Made by a program: the position numbers and the translations under genes | Shown here: piece by piece, positions 37,472 to 46,582 of the stretch | Position numbering within the stretch: position 1 is the first letter of the stretch | How the letters are laid out: every line of letters starts with the position of its first letter | Notes under the pieces: generated by a model | Databases searched by the model: none | Told to the model about the DNA's origin: nothing | Seen by the model: the letters and a program-made list of their open reading frames with translations, nothing else | DNA from: Chitinophaga terrae (ex Kim and Jung 2007) | Lineage (GTDB): Bacteria; Bacteroidota; Bacteroidia; Chitinophagales; Chitinophagaceae | Assembly: GCF_900107795.1 (NCBI RefSeq) | Contig: NZ_FNRL01000018.1 | Coordinates: 1 to 64,000, forward strand | Length of the DNA: 64,000 nucleotides | Direction of reading: 5' to 3'

Positions 37472-38683
37472 ATGAAACAAACAGAATCGATAGCGCTGGC
37501 GCAACACATACCTGCTCAAAAGGGCTTGCACCCTGCATTATGGGCACTGACAATCAGTGCTTTTGCTATCGGAACAACAGAATTTGTGGCAGTGGGCATA
37601 CTTCCTACCATTGCCGATAGTCTTGGCGTCACTATTTCTTCCTCCGGCCTGCTGGTGAGCATCTATGCGCTTGGCGTGGCATTGGGAGGACCAGTACTGA
37701 CGGCGTTGACAAGTAATGTTCCCAGAAAATTGCTTTTAGTATCCTGTATGGGCTTATTCATAGCAGGTCATATCGCCTCCGCTGTTGCACCAGGCTTCCT
37801 TTTCCTGCTGGCTTCCCGCTTCATCTCCGGCTTTGCCCACGCCGTATTCTTCGGTGTAGGCGCTACTATTGCCGCTTCCATCGTACCTCCCGATAAAAAG
37901 GCCACCGCTATTGCCATTATGTTTGCGGGTCTTACTATCGCCATTATAGTTGGCGTACCATTAGGCACCGTGATAGGGCAGCATTTCGGCTGGAGGGCCA
38001 CCTTTGTTGGCGTAGCTATCCTGGGCAGCATTGGCCTGGTAGCCAACATGCTGCTGTTGCCTGCCAATTTACCAGCAGGGCTGCCGCTTAAGATCAAAGA
38101 CCAACTAAAAGTATTAGCCAACAAACATATCCTGCTGGTGCTGGCCATCACAGCGCTTGGCTACGGCGGCACTTTCGTGGTATTCACCTACATGGCCACC
38201 CTGCTCGAAAAAACCACCGGTTTCAGCGCCAATACCGTGAGCATCCTGTTACTGGTATACGGCGTAGCTATTGCTATCGGCAACCTGCTTGGCGGTAAAT
38301 TATCGAATCATCAACCTGCTAAAATCTTAGTACGCTTGTTTGTACTCCAGGCTATTGCATTGCTGGTGTTCAACTTTACAGATGTAAACCCCGTAGCGGG
38401 CGTGATCACCTTGCTTTTCATAGGCGGCTTTTCATTTGCCACCGTACCTGGCCTGCAACTTTACATTGTGCAACTGGCAAGCAAGTACCTACCGGGAACG
38501 GAAGACATTTCATCTGCCCTGAATATTTCCGCTTTCAATCTCGGCGTAGCAATGGGAGCGTTCATAGGAGGACTGGTAGTAGATTCGCCGGCATTGGGAT
38601 TGAATGCAACTCCCTGGGTCGGAGCCATCATTGTGCTGATCAGCGCAGGACTTACTGTGATCAGTTACCGGAATAATAAGTAA
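37472..38683 (+). CDS. MFS efflux transporter (DHA1, AraJ-like)
   Basis: 403 residues with 12 membrane helices. The N-terminal FAIGTTEFVAVGILPTIADSLGV, the loop after helix 2 (TSNVPRKLLL) and FISGFAHAVFFGVGATIAASIV belong to the AraJ/YdhP-like branch of the DHA1 family, which exports sugars, nucleosides or drugs. The divergent LysR gene probably regulates it. Confidence 0.92.
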   Translation: MKQTESIALAQHIPAQKGLHPALWALTISAFAIGTTEFVAVGILPTIADSLGVTISSSGLLVSIYALGVALGGPVLTALTSNVPRKLLLVSCMGLFIAGHIASAVAPGFLFLLASRFISGFAHAVFFGVGATIAASIVPPDKKATAIAIMFAGLTIAIIVGVPLGTVIGQHFGWRATFVGVAILGSIGLVANMLLLPANLPAGLPLKIKDQLKVLANKHILLVLAITALGYGGTFVVFTYMATLLEKTTGFSANTVSILLLVYGVAIAIGNLLGGKLSNHQPAKILVRLFVLQAIALLVFNFTDVNPVAGVITLLFIGGFSFATVPGLQLYIVQLASKYLPGTEDISSALNISAFNLGVAMGAFIGGLVVDSPALGLNATPWVGAIIVLISAGLTVISYRNNK

Positions 38684-38689
38684 AAAGCG

Positions 38690-38715
38690 GAAGCCGGCGC
38701 ATAAGTGCCGGCTTC
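38690..38715. terminator. Hairpin between MFS and SGNH genes
   Basis: GAAGCCGGC (38690-38698) pairs with GCCGGCTTC (38707-38715), loop of 8. The following T-tract is short, but the gene ends on both sides make it a shared terminator. Confidence 0.75.
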
Positions 38716-38723
38716 TTCAATAT

Positions 38724-39881
38724 CTATTCGTTCACCAGGAAATAAACAATGCGGCATACTTCTTTTCCGCCGCCGGTTTCAATTCTCAGGGTATGCGGAC
38801 CAGCCGTCAACCCATCACCCAACAACAAATACCAGGGCAGGTATAAACCGTTGCTCCATTGCGTATGCGTGTTCTTCGTTTGTACGGGACCGTTATCAAT
38901 GCTGTAACTGATAGTCCCGGCGTCAGGGCCGGAAACAATAGCAATCCCCACTGCCCGGCCGGTGAACGGAAATTCAACTACGGCATTGGCAGAATCAGAT
39001 ACCAGCATGGGAACATTTACAAAACCTTCCCGTGTTCCCACGTTATCTGCCGGTTTCCAGCGTTCGTCGATCCTGAATCCCCTGATGATCTTAGCCTGGT
39101 GAATATCAGCGTACTTCCCTTTTTCATAATTGAACTTATCCGCAGGCTTAGGCAGCTTTGCCGCCACCAGTTTAGCCGGGGCAGGTTTTGAAAAAGCTTC
39201 ATCCAGCAATACTTTGATCGTATTGAAATACAGCGTTTGCCCGAATGGCGAAGGATGAAGATCTTTAAAATCCTCTTTCCAGGTGAATTCGCCGGCATCT
39301 ATGCGGGTTGTAACTTCCTTAGCGAGGTTTATAAAAGGAAGATGGTATTTCTTAGCCATATCTTCATGCACCCTGACTTCCAAAGGTATTTTCCCCGCCC
39401 TGTAGTCTGCCATTTTATCTTCATCCACAAATGCCATTAATACAATATTCATCTCCGGGTTCACGGCAAGGGCATGCCGGATGATCCCTTCCATTGCCCT
39501 GCGTTGGGTTATCTCGTTTGTTTCATTGACCTGGTCATTCACCGCCGCTTCCAGGAAAAGCAGGTCGGTTTTGCCTAATTCTGCCACATCACGCCCGAAC
39601 CTGAACGAATGCGGCAGGCTGCCAAGCGACGGAATGCCGGCATTGTTGAACGTCCACCTGGTATGCGGGTACGCCGCTCTCAGGTAATCGCCCACCTGGT
39701 CTCTCCACCCCGTCATATTGGTAATGGAGCCGCCCAGGAAAGTAACCGTTACTTTTTTATCTTCCTTTAAATGGTATAAAGTATTATTGAGATCGCCATA
39801 TTGGGAAATGAACCGCTGCTGCGCCATGGCACTAACAGCCAGGCATATACTAAATATTACACTGCAAAAAGATCTGATCAT
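38724..39881 (-). CDS. SGNH/GDSL-family secreted esterase
   Basis: 385 residues; signal peptide MIRSFCSVIFSICLAVSAMA. SGNH motifs: VTFLGGSIT (nucleophile Ser), NNAGIPSLGS (Gly), EAAVNDQV (Asn) and DLHPSPFGQ (Asp-x-x-His). A C-terminal beta-sandwich segment (AVVEFPFTGRAVGIAIVSGPDAG) may bind carbohydrate. It likely removes acetyl groups from polysaccharides, but no glycan locus is adjacent. Confidence 0.9.
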   Translation of the reverse strand: MIRSFCSVIFSICLAVSAMAQQRFISQYGDLNNTLYHLKEDKKVTVTFLGGSITNMTGWRDQVGDYLRAAYPHTRWTFNNAGIPSLGSLPHSFRFGRDVAELGKTDLLFLEAAVNDQVNETNEITQRRAMEGIIRHALAVNPEMNIVLMAFVDEDKMADYRAGKIPLEVRVHEDMAKKYHLPFINLAKEVTTRIDAGEFTWKEDFKDLHPSPFGQTLYFNTIKVLLDEAFSKPAPAKLVAAKLPKPADKFNYEKGKYADIHQAKIIRGFRIDERWKPADNVGTREGFVNVPMLVSDSANAVVEFPFTGRAVGIAIVSGPDAGTISYSIDNGPVQTKNTHTQWSNGLYLPWYLLLGDGLTAGPHTLRIETGGGKEVCRIVYFLVNE

Positions 39882-39970
39882 ATCGTCCGTATTCTATGCG
39901 TCAAATTTATGGGGTGATGGTTGCAGTACCTGCAAGTAAATTGACCGAGGCTGGTAGTATTTTCACGTGC

Positions 39971-40007
39971 GGGTTTCACGCAGAGGGGCTAAGGAGGCAA
40001 AGAGGCG
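39971..40007 (+). repeat. Dispersed repeat copy (TTTCACGCAGAGGGGC family)
   Basis: GGGTTTCACGCAGAGGGGCT, followed by AAGGAGGCAAAGAGGCG and a T-run. The same core occurs at 49061, inverted at 49301 and many times at 57361-57932. Confidence 0.75.
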
Positions 40008-40020
40008 TAATTTTTTTTTA

Positions 40021-40137
40021 AGATGCATGAGATTGAGGCGGAGATGATTTTTAGAGATGTAAGGATTGAAGCGGAGATGTTTTTTTGATTGAAGTGGAGA
40101 TGTTTTTTAGAGATGTAAGGATTGAAGCGGAGATGAT
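40021..40137 (+). repeat. Short tandem repeat, ~32-bp unit
   Basis: Four units built on AGAGATGTAAGGATTGAAGC and GGAGATG; the first is diverged and the third shortened (GATTGAAGTGGAGATG). The units touch the 3' end of the VOC gene at 40158. No spacer pattern as in CRISPR. Confidence 0.85.
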
Positions 40138-40157
40138 GCTCATCAAACCCTTGGTTT

Positions 40158-40523
40158 TCAACTATCCAAGGGTTGCTGGATGATAACGCAGACATCTGAA
40201 GGATCTTTTAACGCAAATTCTTTCAGTCCCCAGGGTTGGATCTTAACCTGCTTCAGGTTAGGATGAAGCAGGTCGGGCGCCCGGTTGCTAATCTCTCTGA
40301 ACAATGCGTCGATGTCGTCAGTTTCTATACGGATCTCGGGCCTGTCTTTGGCTGCAAACTCAGCATCTTTCACCAATTGCAGGATCACCTCGTCTTTTTC
40401 GACCAGGTAAAAAGTGTCGTTATCCTGGTAGGTGATTTCGAAACCCAGGCCGTCGACAAATAATTTCAGACCATGTTGTATGTCTGCATAAAAGATCTTT
40501 GGAATAACTTTGAGGAGTTTCAT
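40158..40523 (-). CDS. VOC-superfamily protein (bleomycin-resistance-like)
   Basis: 121 residues with the VOC fold: KIFYADIQHGLKLFVDGLGFEI, then EVILQLVKDAEFAAKDRPEIRIETDDIDALFREI and EFALKDPSDVCVII. The final metal-binding Glu of typical members is replaced (DPSDVCVII), so it may be a non-metal member such as a binding protein. Only 11 bp to the stop of the serine hydrolase gene, which precedes it in the same direction. Confidence 0.85.
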   Translation of the reverse strand: MKLLKVIPKIFYADIQHGLKLFVDGLGFEITYQDNDTFYLVEKDEVILQLVKDAEFAAKDRPEIRIETDDIDALFREISNRAPDLLHPNLKQVKIQPWGLKEFALKDPSDVCVIIQQPLDS

Positions 40524-40534
40524 TTGTTGAAGTA

Positions 40535-41575
40535 TTATCTTGCCAGCGCCCTTATCTTCAGGCAGGTTGGCGTTGTTTTTACAAATCCTTTATCTACAAA
40601 TGTAAAGATAATACCTGTAAGGCGTTTTGAACGGTTGATCCAGGGATGACTGCCAAACAATCCAGGGCTGGTATTCTCTACCAGGTTGTCGTTTTCTGCG
40701 GTCACATCTCTCCAGTTCCCTATCCCATAAAAGTTCCTGGAATTAAGCAGGGCAAGCGGGTAAGGCGAATAACCCACTTTTGCATCTGCCGTATATCCTT
40801 TCTCCATCAGTGCGATGGCATTTTCGCTGAGCACCCTTTTACCGGTATAGGCGATACCGTTATTCATCAGCATGTCCAGGAAACGAATATAGTCGTTAGC
40901 GGTTGATCTTACCCCTCCGGCAATCTGCGGGTTGGCAGTCATGCCATAATCGGTATTTGTCATACCGCAGGGATTGAAGATCTTTTCCGCTGCCAGCACC
41001 TTCCAGCTTTTACCGGATGCCACTTCGCAGATCCGCCCCGCGATCTGCATGCTTAGTCCGCCGTAATAAAAGGTGCTGCCCGGCTGGTAGGCCAGGTCCA
41101 CGTTCCGGGCTACCTGTTCGGCGCATTGGCTTAAGGTAGATAATACATTGCTTTCATACCCCTGGGTAGAATTTCCCGGGAACCCGGAGGTATGGGAGAA
41201 TAATTGAGCGATGGTGATATTGCCTTTGCCGTAAGCAGTATAAACAGGCAGAAATTTGCCAATGGTATCTGTCAGTTTGATCTTGCCTTCGTCGACAAGG
41301 CTCATCAGTACCGCTGCGGAGATCCATTTGGAACAGGAAGCGATCAGCAGCCTGGTATTCCCGTCGTACCCGCCGAAACCCCGTTCATATACCACCCGGC
41401 CGTCGACATGAATGATCGTATAGCACTTGCCGTTAAAGACTGTTGATACTGAATCTTTTAGCACCTGGTCGATTTCTCCGTATCCCCTGGAAACAACTAC
41501 GCTGGATTCCTTTTTAGTACAACTGAGCAGCAGGCTAAAAATGAGGCTAAATAACATAATACGGCATATCGACAT
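40535..41575 (-). CDS. Beta-lactamase-family serine hydrolase, lipoprotein
   Basis: 346 residues with lipobox Cys19 (LLLSC). Penicillin-binding fold: SxxK motif SCSK (LIASCSKWISAAVL), FYYGGLSMQIAGR in the second motif region and GSHPW late in the sequence. Related proteins are class C-like esterases, D-amino peptidases or D-Ala-D-Ala carboxypeptidases. Substrate unknown. Probably in an operon with the VOC gene. Confidence 0.88.
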   Translation of the reverse strand: MSICRIMLFSLIFSLLLSCTKKESSVVVSRGYGEIDQVLKDSVSTVFNGKCYTIIHVDGRVVYERGFGGYDGNTRLLIASCSKWISAAVLMSLVDEGKIKLTDTIGKFLPVYTAYGKGNITIAQLFSHTSGFPGNSTQGYESNVLSTLSQCAEQVARNVDLAYQPGSTFYYGGLSMQIAGRICEVASGKSWKVLAAEKIFNPCGMTNTDYGMTANPQIAGGVRSTANDYIRFLDMLMNNGIAYTGKRVLSENAIALMEKGYTADAKVGYSPYPLALLNSRNFYGIGNWRDVTAENDNLVENTSPGLFGSHPWINRSKRLTGIIFTFVDKGFVKTTPTCLKIRALAR

Positions 41576-41804
41576 AGAAACGAATTAAAATCCAATGCAA
41601 TATTACTGCAGTTATTTTTTCATATCGCATCAATATTTGCAAGATTTATAAAGTTATAAAAAATTAGGGCAGTGTTAGCCCTTTATTATGGTGAACATTA
41701 GTGCCAACTTCCTTTCTTGCAACAGAATAGTTTCCACGTTTTTATCACTTGGCCCAAAGAATTGAAGACCCGATAGTAATTCCTAATCATCAATTGTTCC
41801 ACAC

Positions 41805-43466
41805 ATGAAAAACAAGTTGCATTTTCTTTTCATTTTATCCATTGCGGTTTTATTTGGTTGCCGGAAGACGGGAGTTAACAGCAAGTTAGACCCGATCAAT
41901 GGCAGTAAATCCGGCGTTGTAGCACTGGGATCCCCTGTTGGCGATGTGGTTGGAAAAATAACGGTAGGTTACCAGGGTTGGTTTGCCGCCATAGGCGATG
42001 GCTCGCCTATCAACGCATGGTGGCACTGGACCCAGAACTGGGGAGCGGCCCCATCTCCCTCAAATAATGGCATCAAATCATGGCCCGATGTCAGGGATTA
42101 CACAAACACTTATCAAACCGGCTGGGCAAATCTAAACAACGGGCAGCCGGCCAAACTCTTTTCTTCATTCAGCGATCAGACTATCAACACGCACTTCCAA
42201 TGGATGCAGCAGAATGATATTGATTGCGCAGCGCTGCAACGTTTCAACCCCAATGGCTCCGAAGGGCCGGTGAGAGACGCCATCACAGCGAAAGTAAAAA
42301 CTGCCGCCGAAACCTACGGCCGGAAGTTCTATATTATGTACGATGTAAGCGGCTGGACCAATATGCAGTCAGAAATTAAAACTGACTGGACTAATAAAAT
42401 GTCGGCATACACCTCCTCTTCTGCTTACGCCAAACAAAATGGCAAACCTGTTGTCTGCATCTGGGGTTTCGGATTTAACGACAACAACCACCCATGGTCG
42501 GCGGCGGTATGCCTGGATGTGATCAACTGGTTCAAAAGCCAGGGTTGTTATGTGATCGGCGGCGTACCTACCCACTGGCGCACTGAAACCAGCGATTCCA
42601 GGCCTGCATTCCTGAACACCTACAAAGCGTTCAATATGCTGTCGCCATGGATGGTAGGCCGTATCGGCAACGTGAACGACGTAGATAATTTCTACAATAA
42701 CGTTCAACAGGCGGATCAGACCTATTGCAATAACAATGGCATCGATTTTCAGCCATGCGTACTGCCGGGCGATCTGCAGGAACACCAGAGAGCGCACGGC
42801 GATTTCATGTGGCGCCAGTTTTACAATATGGTGAGGCTGGGCGCCCAGGGCATCTATATTTCCATGTTCGACGAATATAATGAAGGCAACCAGATCGCGA
42901 AAACGGCTGAAAATGCCTCTTTCATTCCTGCAGGTTCCAATTTTGTAACACTGGATGAAGATGGCGTTGCCTGCTCGGCCGATTATTACCTCCGGTTAAC
43001 GAGGGATGGAGGCAGAATGCTGAAAGGACAGATCGCGTTAACGGCTACCCGCCCTACTGCCCCGATACCGGGAGGAGGTACCGGTATCCCTTATGGACAG
43101 ACCATTACCCTCAAAGGCTCCAACAACCTCTATGTATGCAGTGAAAACGGCGCCCAGCCAATGAATTGCAACCGCGCCGCCGTAGGCGGATGGGAACAAT
43201 TCACCGTGGTAAACCCGGGCGGTGGAAAAGTAGTGCTGCAAAACGGCGGATTTTATGTGTGCAGTGAGGACGGCGCCCAACCCATGAACTGCAACCGTAC
43301 TGCTATTGGCCCATGGGAACAGTTCGACTGGATCGACAACGGCGATGGAACCATATCCCTGAAAGGCAGCAACGGTAAATATGTATCCAGCGAAAACGGA
43401 ACCATATCCATGACCTGCACCCGGTCTGCCATTGGCGCTACAGAAAAATTCAGGGTGAATCAATAG
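41805..43466 (+). CDS. GH99/GH71-like glycoside hydrolase with fascin-like repeats
   Basis: 553 residues: lipobox Cys19 (VLFGC); catalytic region from ITVGYQGWFAAIGDGSPINAWWHW through ISMFDEYNEGNQIA, the two acids of FDEYNEG fitting the GH99-like catalytic pair; then from residue ~434 three fascin/beta-trefoil repeats (LKGSNNLYVCSENGAQPMNC, LQNGGFYVCSEDGAQPMNC, LKGSNGKYVSSENGTISMTC). GH99 enzymes cleave internal alpha-mannosidic bonds, and the trefoil part may bind glycans such as mannan. It stands alone and may target fungal or plant glycans. Confidence 0.82.
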   Translation: MKNKLHFLFILSIAVLFGCRKTGVNSKLDPINGSKSGVVALGSPVGDVVGKITVGYQGWFAAIGDGSPINAWWHWTQNWGAAPSPSNNGIKSWPDVRDYTNTYQTGWANLNNGQPAKLFSSFSDQTINTHFQWMQQNDIDCAALQRFNPNGSEGPVRDAITAKVKTAAETYGRKFYIMYDVSGWTNMQSEIKTDWTNKMSAYTSSSAYAKQNGKPVVCIWGFGFNDNNHPWSAAVCLDVINWFKSQGCYVIGGVPTHWRTETSDSRPAFLNTYKAFNMLSPWMVGRIGNVNDVDNFYNNVQQADQTYCNNNGIDFQPCVLPGDLQEHQRAHGDFMWRQFYNMVRLGAQGIYISMFDEYNEGNQIAKTAENASFIPAGSNFVTLDEDGVACSADYYLRLTRDGGRMLKGQIALTATRPTAPIPGGGTGIPYGQTITLKGSNNLYVCSENGAQPMNCNRAAVGGWEQFTVVNPGGGKVVLQNGGFYVCSEDGAQPMNCNRTAIGPWEQFDWIDNGDGTISLKGSNGKYVSSENGTISMTCTRSAIGATEKFRVNQ

Positions 43467-43588
43467 GAACTATTCAATACCATATTCCGGGTACCTTTCC
43501 TCATCACTATCGGGTTGAAGGGTACCCGGATTTCTTTATCCAATAAAGCAGTAACTTTATGTAATTAGTTCACCTAAGCGGGGTTGCA

Positions 43589-44110
43589 ATGAGAACGATC
43601 TTATTTCTTATAGTATTAATGGCTACACAGATAGCTTGTCATAGTCAAAACACCAATAGTCAAACATCTAATCAAACGCAGATGAAGAACCCGTATTACT
43701 CCAGAACGGATACGCAGAAGCTGCATGTCAGCAATGCGGAGTGGAAAAAGATCCTGCCGCCGGACCTTTACGCTGTTGCCAGGGAAGCCGCAACAGAAAG
43801 GCCATTTACAGGCAAGTACTGGGATGCTGATGTGAAAGGCATGTATTACTGCGCAGTTTGCGGGAACCCGCTTTTCAGGTCCACCGCCAAATTTGCCAGC
43901 AGTTGCGGCTGGCCCAGTTTCTTTGAAGCTGTTAGCGATCACAGTGTGATCTATAAAGACGACCATTCCTATGGTATGGACAGGATCGAAGTGTTGTGCG
44001 GCAGGTGCAACTCGCACCTGGGACATATTTTCGACGACGGTCCCCCTCCTACTCACAAACGCTTCTGTATGAATTCTGTATCGCTGGACTTTGAGCCGGA
44101 TACAAAATAA
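43589..44110 (+). CDS. msrB: Peptide-methionine (R)-S-oxide reductase
   Basis: 173 residues with lipobox-like Cys17 (ATQIAC), hence outside the cytoplasm. MsrB core: YYCAVCGNPLFRSTAKFASSCGWPSFF, LCGRCNSHLGHIF (two CxxC zinc pairs) and RFCMNSVSLDF (catalytic Cys). It repairs oxidised methionines in secreted proteins. The 3' end overlaps the end of the convergent gene by 58 bp. Confidence 0.95.
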   Translation: MRTILFLIVLMATQIACHSQNTNSQTSNQTQMKNPYYSRTDTQKLHVSNAEWKKILPPDLYAVAREAATERPFTGKYWDADVKGMYYCAVCGNPLFRSTAKFASSCGWPSFFEAVSDHSVIYKDDHSYGMDRIEVLCGRCNSHLGHIFDDGPPPTHKRFCMNSVSLDFEPDTK

Positions 44111-45237
44111 TCAAGAAATGCTTTGGCAAAAGCGGATGCTGAAATATGTTTATTCAGACTTCGCCTGAACGGATCAGACATTGCCAATGGCAACCCGGGA
44201 ACCGGATGAATAATATGGTAAAAGGGCCTGCTCAGATCCTGCGAATTGGCCAGGATAATAAAAGTAAGGTCCTTTTCCGGCACCCGGAGAAATAACGCCG
44301 AATACCCTGTCCACCAGCCTGTATGCCAGGTTACTTTCATTCCCCTGTATTCTTCTATAAACCATCCCAGGCCATACTGGATCTTCTTTCCTTTTGGAGT
44401 CACAAACGGGGTAAACACCTGGTTCCAGGTTTCGGGTTTCAAAAACTTTCCCTCATCGATCGCAGCGGCATATACTGCCAGATCGGTAACACAGCTTCGG
44501 ATACCGGCCGCTACGCCAAACCCGTATTTAAAAGTAACGGGTACTATTTGCTTGTTCTTCCAATCGTAGGGTAAGGCTGTTGCCTGCCTTACGCTATCTG
44601 CATTTTGCCCGGTAACCGCAAAACTTGCACTATCGTCTGGCGTTGGCACGGTATGCCGCAACTGCAAAGGATCAAGTATCTCCTGTTGTAGGTTTTCTGC
44701 TACCGATTGGCCTGAAACCTGGGTTAAAGCCTGCCCTAGCTGCTGATACCAGAAACCATTATACCTGAATTGATAACCGGGCTTAAAACCGTTAAAATCG
44801 CCTCCCATAGCCGTATGTGTCAGCAGGTGTTTCAGCCTGATCCTCGGATCGCTTTGCCAGCGGGCGCCCAGGTTGATCTTATATTTCGCGATAGGATCGT
44901 CCAGGCTTAAAGTGCCTTTTTCTACCTGTTGCATCAGCAAAATGGAACCGAAGGTTTTAGTAACAGAAGCTATTTCATACAAGGTATACTCGTCAGGAAC
45001 CTTTTTCAGGGAAATATCGGCATATCCAAATCCTTTCTTCCATACCAGCCGGCCTTTGTAAACAATACCGGCAGAAAACCCCGGGATATGATAACGGTTG
45101 CGCAGGTGCTCCAGTTTCTTTTCGAAAGAAGCAAATGGCGACGGAATTGTGTCGCCGGGCGCCAGGGATTTGGCTGTCTTAAACGGGAAAATTGCAATAG
45201 TAAAAATGAGAAATACTGTCTTTAAACCAGGTGCCAT
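44053..45237 (-). CDS. Beta-lactamase-family serine hydrolase
   Basis: 394 residues with a hydrophobic N-terminal segment (LKTVFLIFTIAIFPF). SxxK (IASVTKTFGSILL), YxN-type region (RYNGFWYQQLG) and HTG (TWHTGWWTGYSALF) are all present. The C-terminal region (IHPVPGLPLAMSDPFRRSLNK) fits the class C-type/EstB group. It ends inside the MsrB gene on the opposite strand. Confidence 0.88.
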   Translation of the reverse strand: MAPGLKTVFLIFTIAIFPFKTAKSLAPGDTIPSPFASFEKKLEHLRNRYHIPGFSAGIVYKGRLVWKKGFGYADISLKKVPDEYTLYEIASVTKTFGSILLMQQVEKGTLSLDDPIAKYKINLGARWQSDPRIRLKHLLTHTAMGGDFNGFKPGYQFRYNGFWYQQLGQALTQVSGQSVAENLQQEILDPLQLRHTVPTPDDSASFAVTGQNADSVRQATALPYDWKNKQIVPVTFKYGFGVAAGIRSCVTDLAVYAAAIDEGKFLKPETWNQVFTPFVTPKGKKIQYGLGWFIEEYRGMKVTWHTGWWTGYSALFLRVPEKDLTFIILANSQDLSRPFYHIIHPVPGLPLAMSDPFRRSLNKHISASAFAKAFLDYFVSGSKSSDTEFIQKRL

Positions 45238-45306
45238 ACAGAAAAATGTTTATTGCAAAAATGCGCCAAAGCCTCGCCAGGACCTACTCAAATCCGGATT
45301 TAAGTA

Positions 45307-46500
45307 CTAATTATAACGGGTTTTCTCCTTTTTGAATGCGGTTGGCGACAGCCCTGTCACCTGCTTAAACGCCCGCTGGAAAGTTGCCTGGGAAGAGAAG
45401 CCGCAATCATACGCAATACTGGTAATTGTATACGTCTCGTTTTCCGAGTTTAGCAATTTTTCCTTGAATAATTCGACCCGGTATTCGTTCACAAACTCGT
45501 TAAAGTTTTTGCCCAGATGTTGGTTTAAGACCGCCGACAATTGTTTTGAGGGAACGCCGATGTGTTTTGCCAACCCGGTAAGACTTAACTCCGCATCCAG
45601 GTACAACTGCTCCTGCTCCATTACTTTTTTCAACTGTAGCAGCAAATCCCCAGCCTGTTCTTTGGAAAGAATATTTGCTGGCTTTTTTTCCCCTGTCTCC
45701 TGGTACGACATGATCAATCCTTTAATTCCAAACCAATAGATCAGCACCGTCATCGGCAGGTAAATCGGGTACCAGTCAAGGATCCCCAGCAACCGGTCGG
45801 TATATTCCGGGATAATGTAAGGAACCAGGAATAAAAACCAGATTCCAAGAAAAATCAGCATTAAACTTGTCATCTGTTTTAACCAGGCAAGTCCCGGCGT
45901 TGTACTGTTCTCCTGCTGATATTGTTTCAAATACCTGGCAGAAAGGAAAACATACCAGGCCAAAGACAGCCACCTGGGAATATCGGAGTAAACGTTGTAA
46001 GTATCAATGACCAGTACCCATGGCGCTGGTTTCCGTGGGATCACATTCAACAAAACACCTATTACATATATTTGTGCTATGAGCGCTGGTACAAGATCTA
46101 CGACAATCGTGGCAAATTGCCATTTCCTTTGTTTGGTGATCGTAAATCCGGAATCAAGAAAAGATCGAATATAAAAATAGAATAAGGGGCCAAAAGGCAT
46201 GGCAATAACCCAAGGCAGCAGCGCAGCTACAAACCTGAGGATACCGCTGCCATACCAGTTATAATAAGAACTATAAAGATTAAAGCTGGCCAGTGAGAGT
46301 AATGCAAGGAAAACCGCCAGCAGTTTGTTCGCGGATCTGCCCTTGCTCGTAGAGTACAGCAAATAGCTTACTATAAATCCCTGGAGTACACCCAATAAGA
46401 TAATAGTTCTTAAAAAATTTGTCACTATGCCTTTTTTAGAAAATAAGATATGCGATGAAATCTGAAAATACAAAAAAAGGTGAAGCAGCTTGCAACTCAT
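45307..46500 (-). CDS. Membrane-anchored AraC-family regulator
   Basis: 397 residues: about seven hydrophobic segments in the first 270 (IILLGVLQGFIVSYLLYST, FVAALLPWVIAMPFGPLFYFY, WYPIYLPMTVLIYWF) and a C-terminal AraC HTH (LSLTGLAKHIGVPSKQLSAVLN, TITSIAYDCGFSSQATFQRAFKQVTGLSPTAF). The group is common in Bacteroidota, with DNA-binding tethered to the membrane. Start could be a GTG at 46425, which would remove 25 unlikely residues. Confidence 0.88.
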   Translation of the reverse strand: MSCKLLHLFLYFQISSHILFSKKGIVTNFLRTIILLGVLQGFIVSYLLYSTSKGRSANKLLAVFLALLSLASFNLYSSYYNWYGSGILRFVAALLPWVIAMPFGPLFYFYIRSFLDSGFTITKQRKWQFATIVVDLVPALIAQIYVIGVLLNVIPRKPAPWVLVIDTYNVYSDIPRWLSLAWYVFLSARYLKQYQQENSTTPGLAWLKQMTSLMLIFLGIWFLFLVPYIIPEYTDRLLGILDWYPIYLPMTVLIYWFGIKGLIMSYQETGEKKPANILSKEQAGDLLLQLKKVMEQEQLYLDAELSLTGLAKHIGVPSKQLSAVLNQHLGKNFNEFVNEYRVELFKEKLLNSENETYTITSIAYDCGFSSQATFQRAFKQVTGLSPTAFKKEKTRYN

Positions 46501-46582
46501 TATTCATAATGATTGTTTAGCATCATACCACCACTGGTTGAAAAACCTGACCATAAAATTTTACCCGTAAATCTGACAAGAC

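Noticed and set aside
40021..40137. CRISPR-like repeats
   Set aside because: Units touch each other without spacers of equal size, and no cas gene is near.
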